Assembly: GCA_910592005.1 (NCBI GenBank)
Contig: CAJVPP010000822.1
Span: forward strand, 1 to 25,831
Reading direction: 5' to 3'
Source: Funneliformis mosseae
Lineage: Eukaryota; Glomeromycota; Glomeromycetes; Glomerales; Glomeraceae
Length of the DNA stretch: 25,831 nt
The position numbers and the translations under genes are program-made. Under the pieces are notes generated by a model that saw only the letters and a program-made list of their open reading frames with translations, searched no databases and was not told where the DNA came from. Shown here piece after piece: positions 12,799 through 23,154 of this stretch (the stretch's first letter is position 1; each line of letters begins with the position of its first letter).

Positions 12799-14300
12799 TT
12801 ATACTATTTGAGCAGGATTATTTAAATTTTCTACTGAATCACATAAAGTACTATATCTGTAAGAATTTAATGGCCAAGACTTTCCATCATTAAATGGATC
12901 CCCAATAGGAATAAACCAAAAGTACCATTTTGGACCCATAACTTGAATCCAATTATTTTTTCTACCAATATCAAATAAATTCAAATATTTACTTGTTGTA
13001 ACATCCCCATTTTCTCTCACTTTATAATTATGTTTTTGTAAACTTTCTAAAGTAGTTTGATTTGATAAAATTAGACCAGTATGAAATATTGTGAACCCTA
13101 TCAAACATAAAAAAAATACTCCTCCAAGTAATATTAAAAATGTCCAATTTAAATCAATCTCTATTACTGGCTGAAAATTTACAAAAAGAAGGTTCAATTA
13201 GTCGTCGTGAGAAAAGATATAATTTGTTCATTAGATAAATAAATTACCTCTTCTGTTGATTCTGCATATTTAATTATTGGAATTAGTGTAGATGTCGAAA
13301 TGAAAAATGAATATAATGTGGCCCATAAAAGAAATAAATAAAAAGGTTTTTGATTACGATGCCCTATACAATTATTTAACCATGGACAATGACTTTTTAA
13401 TAAAATTAAATTTGAAAATTAGTTAAATTAAAACCATTTGTAAATTTGATACATGCTAACTAATAATTATAATTACTTACTGGTCCATCTTTAAAATACA
13501 TCTTTAAAAATAAAATACAACATTATTTAAAACTTGTCAATGATGATATAACTTTTAAATACATACATAGAATAATACATACTTTTTACAAACTCTACAA
13601 TGATGAGCTCTATCAGGTTTATCAAAATTACATTTTTGACAAAACCGTTTTTCCCCACTTTGTTTTACCATAATGGAACCACGTGATATGGGACTACCAC
13701 TTTCATCTATCACAACTAAAATATTATCTTTCTTTCGTTGTTGAGTTCCACCTTGTTGGCCTTGATTAGAAGGTACATTACTTGATTCGGGCGCATTACT
13801 GCTTGTTGTTTCTCCTGAATTTGAGCGACGCTGATCGAGTGGTATATACGTCGTTGTTGATGAATCTACCGAAGCTAATCTAGTCTATATCATAAAGATG
13901 CGAAACTTTGAGGAAACGTATCATGGTAAATGGATATATATAAAAAAATAACTCACATCAGTTGAATATCCAGGGGACATAAAAGTAGCTTTAAAATAGC
14001 TCCACATCATTAATAAAAAAAGTGGGTGATATATTAAAAGATAAACCACTCCTATAAAATAAGAGAGCATTTTTAAATTTCATTCTGAAAAAAATTCACC
14101 TATTAATGTTACAAAGTACCTTGTACAGGATAACTATTCAATAAGTAGGATATACACAACCTAATAACGAAAGCATAATAACTCCATCCTACTAATATAA
14201 TTAGGAATAATACAGGGAAAAAATTTCCTATACGTACTGTAAGTTGTATGCAATAGTTTTCTTGCCACCATGTTTCAAGATTTTTCCATATTTTAACCAT
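12799..14300 (-). CDS. DHHC-type protein S-palmitoyltransferase
   Basis: There are six exons: 14300-14120, 14051-13957, 13884-13583, 13501-13481, 13392-13248 and 13170-12799. They give 371 aa. Membrane spans lie at about 27-47 and 63-84, then after the cysteine-rich domain at [16 protein letters not shown] and [19 protein letters not shown]. The cysteine-rich domain runs from C174/C177 through HHC (186-188) to D199-H200-H201-C202 and NNCIG. It is complete, with C202 as the acyl-accepting cysteine. A TTLE motif follows span 4, matching the family TTxE motif. Architecture fits ZDHHC2/15 and yeast Pfa3-like enzymes of Golgi or vacuole membranes, which attach palmitate to cysteines of cytosolic and membrane proteins. 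The Ser/Gln-rich linker between span 2 and the cysteine-rich domain (about 93-165) is long for the family. Exon 4 is only 21 nt and encodes part of the catalytic motif. Confidence 0.93.
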
Positions 14301-14450
14301 GACAACTTTTTAATATTAAAAATAAACGGCGTTGTGATTTATTATTAACATTGAAATGTTTCGAACTTTCAAGGAAATTATATTTGTGTATAAATTGGCT
14401 TAGAACTTTAATTGTGGCAAAGTTACTGACAAGATCAAATTATTCAAATT

Positions 14451-14456
14451 CACGTG
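14451..14456. promoter_or_regulatory. CACGTG E-box upstream of the DHHC gene
   Basis: A CACGTG palindrome lies 151 bp upstream of the DHHC start codon (14300). The next gene downstream has the same site 94 bp upstream of its start. A third copy occurs in the adjacent MITE. The role is inferred. Confidence 0.35.
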
Positions 14457-14507
14457 CCATACTTTTTTAAAATCTGATTTACGAATTTGATTATTATATA
14501 ATTTATA

Positions 14508-14653
14508 GGGGAAAATTTAACCTAGACTCCGGGTTCAGGTTATTATCCTAGACCCCATGCATAAATAAATATTTTTAAAGTACTTATCACGTGATAAGTA
14601 CAGTTGCGGTCTAGGATAATATCCTGAACCCGGGATACATTTTAAGGATGCCC
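14508..14653. mobile_element. 146-bp MITE-like palindromic element with TA flanks
   Basis: Left and right arms are near-identical inverted repeats over ~30 bp. The left arm contains CCGGGTTCAGGTTATTATCC. The right arm, reverse-complemented, contains CCGGGTTCAGGATATTATCC. Outer ends read GGGGA and TGCCC next to TA dinucleotides at 14506-14507 and 14654-14655, as expected for a Tc1/mariner-type target duplication. The centre holds a perfect 22-bp palindrome at 14580-14601 around CACGTG. It has no coding capacity and lies about 200 bp upstream of the DHHC gene start. Confidence 0.7.
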
Positions 14654-14833
14654 TAATTTATACTATATAATTAATAATTTAATAATAGATTTTGAATATA
14701 AAATATAAAATAAGAATCAAAATAATTTATTATATTTTAATAAAAAAAAAAAATTATTATAGATTTTTAAATATCAAAAATAATTAATAATTTTATGATT
14801 ATGAGAAATGCTTAAACAAAAATATAAATTATA

Positions 14834-14854
14834 ATGTAAACAAATTGTTTACAT
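14834..14854. repeat. Perfect 10-bp inverted repeat
   Basis: ATGTAAACAA, a single A, then TTGTTTACAT form a perfect 21-nt hairpin or dyad. It sits in otherwise featureless AT-rich DNA between the MITE and the Tc1 relic. TGTTTAC resembles a forkhead-type site, but the location gives no reason to assign one. Confidence 0.4.
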
Positions 14855-15282
14855 CATATTTTAATAAATATCTGCAACTTAGCGATCATAAGCATTATAT
14901 AATAGTTTCACTAAAAGAGCATTGTCAATATATTAAAGCTTTATAGAAAGATAGTATTCGTAAAGTCATAGACCTTTAAAAAGTTATTAGATATTCATTA
15001 AAAACATTATACAGATAGGTCAAAGAAACAAATGACTTAAGCAAAAAAGTTATTCAAAACATTCAAAATGTCTTTCTTCTTTTTAGTGTTACTACTTTAA
15101 TTGAATTATAAATTGCGTAAATATGCGTCAAGTAATAAAATAATTAAAAACCTAAAAAAAATATCTTAACCTTGATATTGTATTTTAGATAGTTAGAGAA
15201 AACCTTCAAAACCTTAAGTATAAAGTTTATATTTCTTATTTAATTCCTTTTCTTACTCAAGATGCTATAAATCATTATATTA

Positions 15283-15891
15283 CTTAGGCGAAAGCTCATC
15301 AAGAAAAATGTTAGAATAATGTCATATTTTCTAACGAGTTAACATTTCAGATATTTCATAATATGATGCTAGTTCATTACAAAGTTAGAGAAATAATACC
15401 AAGATGAGTTGTGATAAAATACCTTTTTAAAGTCCATGTGTGAGATACATTTTATACAAAAGGAATTGTCAAATTTCACATGTTTACAGAAAATATGAAT
15501 GATGAGCTTTACCAAAATATTATAACTGAAAATTTGTTTGAACAAACATCTCAGATCTTTTGAAACAAATGGATATTCTAATAGGATAACGATCCTAAGC
15601 ATTAAACCAAGTTTATGATCACTTTATTTTAGGATTATTATCTCAAGTTCTTGATTAGCCATCTTCTTCTCTAGATCTTAATCCAATTAAGAATTTATAG
15701 GTAATAATAAAAAGAAATGTTAAGAAGAAGGTTAATATTATGATCAATGAAAAAAAGTCAATTATGCAAAACATTTTTATGAGATTAATAAAGAAAGAAT
15801 GAGAGGCAATCAATGTAAATTTATGTATTAATCTTGTAAGATCTATGCTAGAACATATAGGAATGATAGTAGAAAGTTAAGGTCACATGAT
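15283..15891 (+). pseudogene. Decayed Tc1-like transposase
   Basis: The Tc1 DDE core is readable across many stop codons. AKAHQEK is followed by VIFSNE (canonical SDE). WIF, two stop codons and DNDPKH mark the second aspartate (15585-15587). SSLDLNPIKNL is the DLNPIENLW block (15665-15699). The first two blocks share a frame and the third is shifted by one base. The first catalytic Asp is Asn (AAC, 15333-15335) and the catalytic Glu is Lys (AAG, 15689-15691), so it is inactive. Stops replace Trp or Gln at family positions. A helix-turn-helix part may lie further left (about 14955-15070) but is too decayed to claim. Terminal repeats were not found. Confidence 0.8.
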
Positions 15892-18469
15892 AAATTTTTA
15901 GAATTTTTATATTTTCATTATATATATTTGGGGATTTAATTTTAAAATTTTAAATTTTTTTAATAAAAGCCAGGCAAGATATTTGCCAATTTGTAATTAT
16001 CAGTTTTTTCTATTAGACTATATAACTGTAGTTTAATTTCAAATAATAAACTAGAGGTCAGTTTAACTCAAAAACTAAACTAGTAATTTTAAACTGAATT
16101 GAATTGAATCAAACTGATAATATCTCTAAATATAATATATAATAGTATTGTCAACATATTTATTTTATTTATTAATTATTATAAAATTATAATAAAATTA
16201 TTTTATAAAAATATATATATATATATTATACATTAACTATAATTTTGCATTAGATGCTAATGACCTAAATTATAAGTCTATTTTGAACTGATCTTATAAT
16301 ATCTTAAAAAGATTTGACTAGTAATAATTATTTAATGTATATGGTTAGTATGTATAAAAATCATGTTGCAAAATTTTTTATCAAAATTGGAATTTTTTAT
16401 TCATGTAAATCATTATTATCTTATCTATTTATGGTATAATTTTTATGGCTAGTTAACTTAATAAAATAACGTTAAAATAACATTGAATCTAAAAATCTTT
16501 CAAAATCTAAATTTAGAATTTAATAATGATCAGTGATTTCTATAGATTGTTGATTTAATTTGTATTTTTGAATCGTAAATTAATTTTTTTTAGGATCTTT
16601 TCAGTAATTTTGATAATTCATAACTATAATCATGAAGGGTGAGTAATAATAATAATAATAATAATAATAAATTTTAAATACATATATTAATCAAATCATT
16701 AGAATGCTTACTTTTTTTCTTTTTGTAAGATCAATAAGAGGAGAAGGTTAAGTTTTTTTTTTAATTAATTAAATTAATAAATTAGTATTTACTTACCTTA
16801 TTTATTTTTATAAGTGCTAGAATCTTGGATTATTTGAATCTGATGTGAATCCTATAAAGGAAAAAGGTAATAAAGTTTAATTGTTGTTTATCTAATTTAT
16901 TAAATTCAATATGTTTTATAAAAACTGTTTAAACCCAATTTTTTATTATTTTTATATTTTCTATAATTATATTAATTACTATTAAAAAATTGTTGAATTT
17001 CATCAAATTTTTTCCATTATATTTTCATATTCAGCATATTCTTCTAATTCTAAAGCAAATAAATCATAAGAAATAAAAGACATTATGTTTGATAAAATGT
17101 AAAGAAATTTGTAAAAAAAAATATTAATATGATCAAATTTCAAGTAAAATTTTTCTATTATGTTAATTGTTTTACTAAATTTAACAACTAAAGTCAATTT
17201 TTAGAAATTTAAGGCATAAGAAAATATTTTATTATAATTGTATAATATTATTTCAGAGTTAGTTTTCATACATAAAATTTTGTAATCTTTATCATCTTCT
17301 CATCTAAAAATAAATCAAAAAAATTATATAACATAAATTTTTTTTTGAATTTACTCAAAATTTGAAATTCATTTCAAACTCTGATTTTTCTATATAATAA
17401 CTCATTTCAAATATATCAATACTTCTATACTGTTATAATATATTAACGTTTTTTATATATTATTAGGATTATTTTTAATATGTATAAATTGTAATTTAAA
17501 ATCTTGAAACATTTTTATTATTGAATTTTTTTATTTATCTTTTGTACAAATAAAATACTTTTTTGTTAATCGAATACATAAAAGAAGACTTAAATTCTAA
17601 ACTTGTATAATATAAATATTCTTTAGAAAAAATACTAATTCTATATAAAATAACTAAAACTTTCTAATAAAATAATAAAATAGACAAAAAGTAACTCCCT
17701 TCAAAAATTGTTTACTAATTTCTTTTTTATCATATCCTACAATAAAAAATTCAGAAAATCTGTATTATTATTAAAAAGCCATTAATAAATTATGATTATA
17801 ATAAAAAAAGATTATTAAAAATAGCACTCATTTGATCATCTACTTCGAAAATATATTCTAGCTGCTATAAAGAATTAGGATAACTATTGATAATATTAAT
17901 AATAAATTGTGTATTTTAAAAAAAACTAATGTTCTTATGTTTATTTAAATAGAATATAAACTAGAAGTTTTAGTTTTATTATTTGTGTATAGTTTCTCTT
18001 ACTAATTTCAAAAAAAAGGATTTATAATATAAATTTTTGTCTAAAGCTTCTAAAAAAACTAAACTAACTTGATATTCTTTACATTTTATCATTATTTGAC
18101 TATAATTTAGGATTTAGTTATTTAAGAAATGTGAGATTCTAAAGTATTTAAAAATAATATTTATTATTACTATTAATCTTAAAGATAATCAACATTTTTT
18201 TTGCAGTTAACTTATTTATTATAAATTAATAAATTAAATATAATACTATTTCTCTTAATTATAAAATTAGAATCTTATATAGCAAAATTAATTATAAATA
18301 ATTTTCTGGAATTATATTTAGATTTTAATATTAATATTTTAACAATTATGATTAAATTATTATTTTTTAAACTTTTAAAATAAATTTTAGTATAAAATAG
18401 ATAGTTCAAATAAAATAAGACTAGGATTGTTAATTTATATAAAGATTCTAATAATTGTTAATATTAAAG
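15892..18469. other. Gene-free AT-rich DNA
   Basis: No gene is supportable. A short run of GAATTGAATC-type motifs occurs at about 16060-16115 and an (AAT)n microsatellite at 16644-16671. The ORF at 17003-17197 on the minus strand is Ile/Lys/Phe-rich with no family signal, as expected by chance at this base composition. Confidence 0.55.
16644..16671. repeat. (AAT)n microsatellite
   Basis: About nine perfect TAA/AAT units lie in the gene-free stretch. Similar arrays are seen at about 1843 and 11921. Confidence 0.85.
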
Positions 18470-18830
18470 CTTCGTATAAGCCAGTTTGACTTGAATTACT
18501 ACTGACTTAAGCTAAGTCACTTTTTTTTCAGCTCAACTCAGCTCAACTCATAAAGATCAATTGACAAGTCAAGCTAAACTAATTGACTTGCAAATCAGCT
18601 TTTTCAGCTTACATTTATATTTAAAACAAAAAACTATCAAGAGTGGTATTTCAAAATGATTGAATCAATCTGAGTTACTTGATCTGCTCAAATTTTTTCT
18701 TGAGTCAAAACTTTCATTTTTATAATGTGAGTTCTAATTCAAAAAATTGTCAGATTTAGATTACATTTTTGCTTGACCTAAATTGACCTAAGTTAATCTA
18801 AATGATCCAAATGATAGGTGATCTGATTTA
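18470..18830. repeat. Island of CAACTCAGCT and TTGACCTAA-type motifs
   Basis: The island starts with tandem AGCTCAACTC (two copies near 18530-18550). It continues with scrambled TTGACTTG, AATTGACTTG, GCTTTTTCAGCTT and, toward the right end, TTGACCTAA and GATCCAAATGAT words in both orientations. It has no fixed period and no reading frame. It shares the AGCTCA/GACTCA vocabulary with the island at 20701-20850, on the other side of the 30-bp minisatellite. Confidence 0.5.
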
Positions 18831-19915
18831 AATAATATTGATATGCTAGACATTTTTTGTGATATGTGACTTTAATTTATAACAAATAAATAATAAATAA
18901 ACCTATCAATATTACTGATAGCATAACTTCTTCTAGAAAATAAAAAACATTGCAAAGTGAATAATTACAGACAGGTAAAAAAGTTATTGATTAACTAAAA
19001 TATTTTTATAAGTTAACAAGTAATCTAATAAAGTGAATTTTTCTGATAGAACCTATCTGATATCAAATAAAAGATATAATCTTAAAGGTAATATAATTTA
19101 ATTATATGTGCTTGAAATTCTCATAAAAAAAAATGTAAAAAAAATGAATTAAAATTAATTCTCACAAAAAAAAATAAATAAATTTTTAAAAATAAACTTT
19201 ATATAATACTTTTTTATTTATAATATTAATATAAAATATTTTAAGTAAAAAAAATGCTAAAATACTTATTACATTTTGCTTAACTTAATTTAAAAAAGTT
19301 TATTATTTTATATTTATTTGAAATTTAACTAATAAATTTAATTTACAGCTTTTTTTTTGAAATGATACTCTGTAGTGTAATGATGATGATTTTTAAAAAA
19401 ATCTTACCCTTTTTTTTTCTTTAGATTTTTTTCAAAATCAAATGATTTTTATTAGAATAAATGTTTTTATTATTTATTTTTATATTACTCCATAATTATT
19501 TTATATTTAATTAATTAAACTGTATATAAAAGCTAAATTTTTGAAATAATTAAAAAATAAAAAATATGTAAATTACTTTGATAAGATGAAATTAAATAAA
19601 ACTAATATGGTTAACTCAACTATTAAAATCTGTCAAAATTCTCAAAATGATCTTAAAAAGTCTTGAAAATAAGAATTTTATTTTTTTTATTTATAAAAAA
19701 ATATATAATTTAAAAAGTAATAGAATAAAAAGTAATGATACTGTATAGGTAGCATCAAATCAAATAAATATTTTAAATTTAAAAATAAAATTATTTTTAA
19801 CATTTTTTTTTAATTTTTAGGTAGTATTAAGCACAGCGTCAAATCGATTAAGTATTTAAATTATTTTTTATATATTAATCACTGTTTATTAAGCTAGCAC
19901 AAAGTAATCCTTAAA
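18831..19915. other. Gene-free AT-rich DNA
   Basis: I see nothing beyond very AT-rich sequence with short poly-A and poly-T runs. Confidence 0.55.
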
Positions 19916-20055
19916 ATTTCAAGTTGAATCTAGATTAAATAATAATAGGGTTGAGTTAAATCTGAATTAAATAATGATCAGGTAAAGTCAAATTCAAGTT
20001 CTGTAATTATTTACAGGTTCAAATTCAAATATGCCATAAATTTAACTTAACTTGA
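19916..20055. repeat. Short island of TTAAGTTGAATCT/AAATTCAAAT motifs
   Basis: Variants of GTTGAATCTAGATTAAATAATAAT recur (…GTTGAGTTAAATCTGAATTAAATAATGAT…), then change to AAATTCAAGTT and GTTCAAATTCAAAT. The motifs occur in both orientations. The island abuts the start of the 30-bp minisatellite. Confidence 0.45.
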
Positions 20056-20081
20056 CCCTTATAAAGCATTAGTTAATAGAA

Positions 20082-20700
20082 ATATTTCTCATTAAGAAAA
20101 GCATTCTCAGAATAATTCCCTTTGAGAGAAATGTTTTCAGAATGATTTTTATAAAGAGAAAGTTTCTGGATAATTCCTTTAAGAGGAATGTTTTTAGAAT
20201 AATTTCTTTTAAAAGAAATACTTCTAAAATGATTTTTTTCAAGAGAAATATTTCCAGAATGATTCTCTTTAAAAGAAACATTTTTAGAATGATTTCCTTT
20301 GAGAAAATTATTTTCAAAGCGATTTTCATAAAGGATTCATTTCTGGAGTAATTTTCTTAAAGGATTTTACATCCAAAGCAATTTTCTTGAAGGATTTTAC
20401 ATCTGAAACATTTTCCTTAAAAGAATTCACTTTCAGAATCATTTCTTTAAAAGAATTCACTTTTGGAGCAAATTTTTTTAAAAAAATGCCATAAGATACG
20501 TTTTTTTCAAAGAAAATGTTACTGGGTTCATTTTTTTCAAAGAAAATACTATTAGGTTCATTTTTTTTAAAGGAAATATTATTAAGACTATTTTTTTAAA
20601 GAAAATATCATTAAGGCTGTTTTTCTTTAAGTAAATACTATCAGAAAAGCTTTTCTTCAAAGAAAAACTGTTTTTGAATTTATTTTCTTTAAAGAAAAAA
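20082..20700. repeat. 30-bp minisatellite, about 21 units, each with an internal palindrome
   Basis: Successive units are 30 bp (one is 28 and one 29). Examples are units starting at 20082, 20112, 20142, 20170 and 20199. Most contain an AT-rich palindrome of the form TTTCTTTTAAAAGAAA or TTTCTTTAAAGAAA, followed by a more variable spacer ending in AGA or a G-containing word. The left half has the spacer type …TTTTCAGAATGAT and the right half (from about 20490) …ACTATTAGGTTCA, so the array has two subfamilies. Because 30 is a multiple of three, both strands show open frames with a 10-residue periodicity. These are by-products of the repeat, not genes. Confidence 0.85.
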
Positions 20701-20850
20701 ATATAAACTAACGAGTTAAGCTGTAATACAAATTAAGTTATAATATAAGCTAGCTTATCTGACTCATAACTCATTTATAGTAGCTCAAGCTGAGCTTAAA
20801 TGAGCTGACTCATTTAGCTTATAAGTGACTCAGCTTATGTGAAGCTCTAA
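20701..20850. repeat. Island of AGCTTA/GACTCA motifs
   Basis: Scrambled AAGCTAGCTTATCTGACTCAT, AGCTCAAGCTGAGCTTAAATGAGCTGACTCATTTAGCTTATAAGTGACTCAGCTTATG-type words lie in both orientations directly after the minisatellite. Many local palindromes are present (for example AAGCTAGCTT). There is no reading frame. Confidence 0.5.
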
Positions 20851-21121
20851 GTAATATAATTAATCATACTTCCTATCAAAAAAAAACAGCTTTAATGTAT
20901 ACAGCTAGGATTATGTTTAATTTGATTGAAATATAAGAAAGTAATTATTATTAGCTAGTTTTCTTTATACTCTACTAATGCGATTTTATTGAAACTGGAT
21001 AAAAATTGATTCATCACTTTACAAACCTTTACTCAATAATTTTTGATCTAATTTTCATACTTCAAATACTATATAAGTCAGATTATTTTGTTTGCAGGTA
21101 AAATAAAAGACTTATATTATA

Positions 21122-22482
21122 CAGAGGGTGGACAAAAGTATCTGCACACCCTCTATAAATGTGAATTAATACTAGAAAAGTCATATAACTGCAATAACAA
21201 ATTGCGATCATATAACATGTTAGTGTTTATTTATATTATAAACATAAAAAATAACAATTTAAATTTTTATTTTAATAAATTTCCTTCTCCAAAACTCTAA
21301 ATAAAAAAAAATGTTAAAAACTAAAGAATTAACTGCAGAACAACGCAAAGTCATAATTTATTGCTATCAATGTAGTAATAGTTATCGGACCATTGCTAAT
21401 ACCGTTGACTGCAGAGTGTCAACTATTTGTGATACTATTATTCAATATTGTAATACTGGATCAACCAAATTGATGCATCATTCTGGACGTCTGCCTTTAA
21501 TTTCAATCCCACAACGAAATTGCTTTAAACGAATCGTGACAAATGATAAAACTAAAAATCGTCGTCTATGTACAGCTGGAATATAACAGCTTTGGAAGAA
21601 AAAGACTGAGCAAGATGTTTCGATCAAGAAGATTAGACGAACCCTCCATTCAGCTGAATTAAAAAATTGTGTTGCGAGAAAAAAACCATTAATTTCACCA
21701 GTAAATATTGAGGCGCGTCTTGAATGGTATTTAGAATATCAAAACTGGACTAAAGCAGATTGGTCAAAAGTCTTGTAGAGTAATGAATCCACATTCTCTC
21801 AATTTCAATAAAGTCACTCTAGTAAGGTTTGGCGTGAACCGAAGGATGAATAGACTTTATCCTGTGTTACAGCTACAGTAAAACATAGCCCTAGTCAAAT
21901 GTACTGGGGTTGCTTTTCAAGAAAAAGTATGGGACCAATTGTTCCATTGTCTGGAATAGCAACTGGTAATTCACATGTCATCATTCTTCGTAAATATGTT
22001 GTTCTGACCATAAGAAAATCTTTTCCAAATTATGATGGCTAGTTTCAAAAAGATAATGCTCGGCCTCATAAATCAAAGGTTGCAATGTCTTTTCAAGCAG
22101 AAAACAATCTTCATACATTATCTTGGCCAGCACAAAGTTCTGATCTTAATCCGATTGAGAATCTTTGGGCTGAAGTTAAGAAAACCATTTGAGCTTATAA
22201 AAAACCTCCATCTAATCTTACAGTTCTTGACCGATATGTTAAAAAGACATGGAAAGAAATTCTGAAGCATACTATCAAAAACCTAGTCAATAGTATGCCA
22301 CAACGAATTTAAGCCATGATTGTAGCAAATAGTGACCCAACTAAGTACTAGTTACTTAGTACAAAATTTAGATCTTAATCGGCTTTAAATAAAATATTAA
22401 TTAACCTTTCATAGTTAATGCAAAATTTTTTGAAGTTTTATATTGAGTGAAAAAGTATGCGAATACTTTTGTCCACCCTCTG
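21122..22482 (+). mobile_element. Full-length inactive Tc1-like DNA transposon
   Basis: The element is 1361 bp. Its ends are inverted: CAGAGGGTGGACAAAAGTAT at the left and the exact reverse complement at the right, with similarity continuing to about 28 bp. TA duplications lie at 21120-21121 and 22483-22484, and both flanks continue as TATA. Length, TA target and TIR form are those of Tc1/mariner. Just inside the left TIR, CACACCCTCT pairs back to AGAGGGTG, so the left end can also fold on itself. It encodes one disrupted transposase. Confidence 0.93.
21311..22351 (+). pseudogene. Tc1-like transposase with seven internal stop codons and no frameshift
   Basis: One frame runs 347 codons from ATG 21311 to TAG 22349. 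It is interrupted by stops at 21584, 21776, 21809, 21851, 22040, 22190 and 22310. The N-terminal helix-turn-helix is readable (LTAEQRKVIIYCYQCSNSYR, then VDCRVSTICDTI). The catalytic core shows SNEST (canonical D changed to N158), FQKDNARPHKS (D248) and SDLNPIENLWAEVKK (E283), giving the DD34E spacing. It is therefore inactive through both the stops and the loss of the first aspartate. The protein family is certain. The minus-one relative in this window (15283-15891) shows the same kind of damage. Confidence 0.93.
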
Positions 22483-22489
22483 TATAATA

Positions 22490-22904
22490 CAATTTCTTAA
22501 TCTAAGTGAATAAAATGCATGACAGGTAGTATTTATAGAAACATTCTATCTTTTTTTTCTAAAATTCTTTCACTTTAGTAGCATATAATCATTAGTTTTG
22601 TATTTTTTATTTATTACTAAATGTTTAAGTCTTTTATGCTAGTTATTATTAATTAAATATAATCATTTGATTGATACTTAAAATCTATAGAACTAGTTTT
22701 ATTATATTATTTTAATATATTAAAAATTGTTATTTTTCATATCTAATAATTTTAGCAATTTTTTGATATGAATTTTCATATCGATGACAATAAAATATTA
22801 CCTTATATTGTTCTATAATTAATTTATTTTTTTCCCATTTTTTTTGCAAAGTATAATAAAGTAAATAAATCAAGTAATTTATAACATTTAGTATTCTACA
22901 CAGA
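22490..22904. other. Gene-free AT-rich DNA
   Basis: I see nothing beyond AT-rich sequence between the Tc1 element and the next motif island. Confidence 0.5.
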
Positions 22905-23085
22905 TTCAGATTGATCTGAATTTGATCTGTTAAATTCAGATCAATTCAAATTCAAATTTAGATCTAATCTAATCTGTCAGATTCAAATTCAGATTTGGAT
23001 CTGATTTGTCAGATTTAGATTTAGATTTAAATCTAATCTGTTAGATTTAGATTTAGATTCAAATCTTAAATTAATTATCAAATGT
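22905..23085. repeat. Island of AGATTT/AGATTC hexamers in both orientations
   Basis: The segment is composed of AGATTC, AGATTT, GATCTGAATT, TCAGATC and AATCTAATCTG words. The right third is close to a clean hexamer array (AGATTTAGATTTAGATTC…), while the left two thirds switch strand repeatedly through GATC and TGATCTGA palindromes. There is no reading frame. Confidence 0.6.
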
Positions 23086-23112
23086 TAAATTGATAATCTT
23101 TTTTACCTTTAT

Positions 23113-23154
23113 AAAGCTTCTTTCTTCAGAATCGAACTGAAGAAAGCAAGCTTT
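23113..23154. repeat. Strong 17-bp hairpin
   Basis: AAAGCTTCTTTCTTCAG (23113-23129) pairs with CTGAAGAAAGCAAGCTTT (23137-23154) with a single bulged base, across the loop AATCGAA. It is one of the strongest non-AT-only dyads in the window and immediately follows the hexamer island. It could be a remnant of a small palindromic element. Confidence 0.6.

Noticed and set aside
20069..20660. Three open frames on both strands encoding Phe/Leu/Ile/Lys-rich 10-residue repeats
   Set aside because: They are produced by the 30-bp minisatellite, whose unit length is divisible by three; openness on both strands and the lack of any family signal argue against a gene.
21088..21300. Open frame across the left end of the Tc1 element
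   Set aside because: It runs through the terminal repeat and has no transposase features; the transposase starts at 21311.
22032..22265. Alternative-frame ORF in the Tc1 transposase
   Set aside because: The true frame, read through stops, gives DNARPH and NPIENLW; this ORF is a shadow in another frame.
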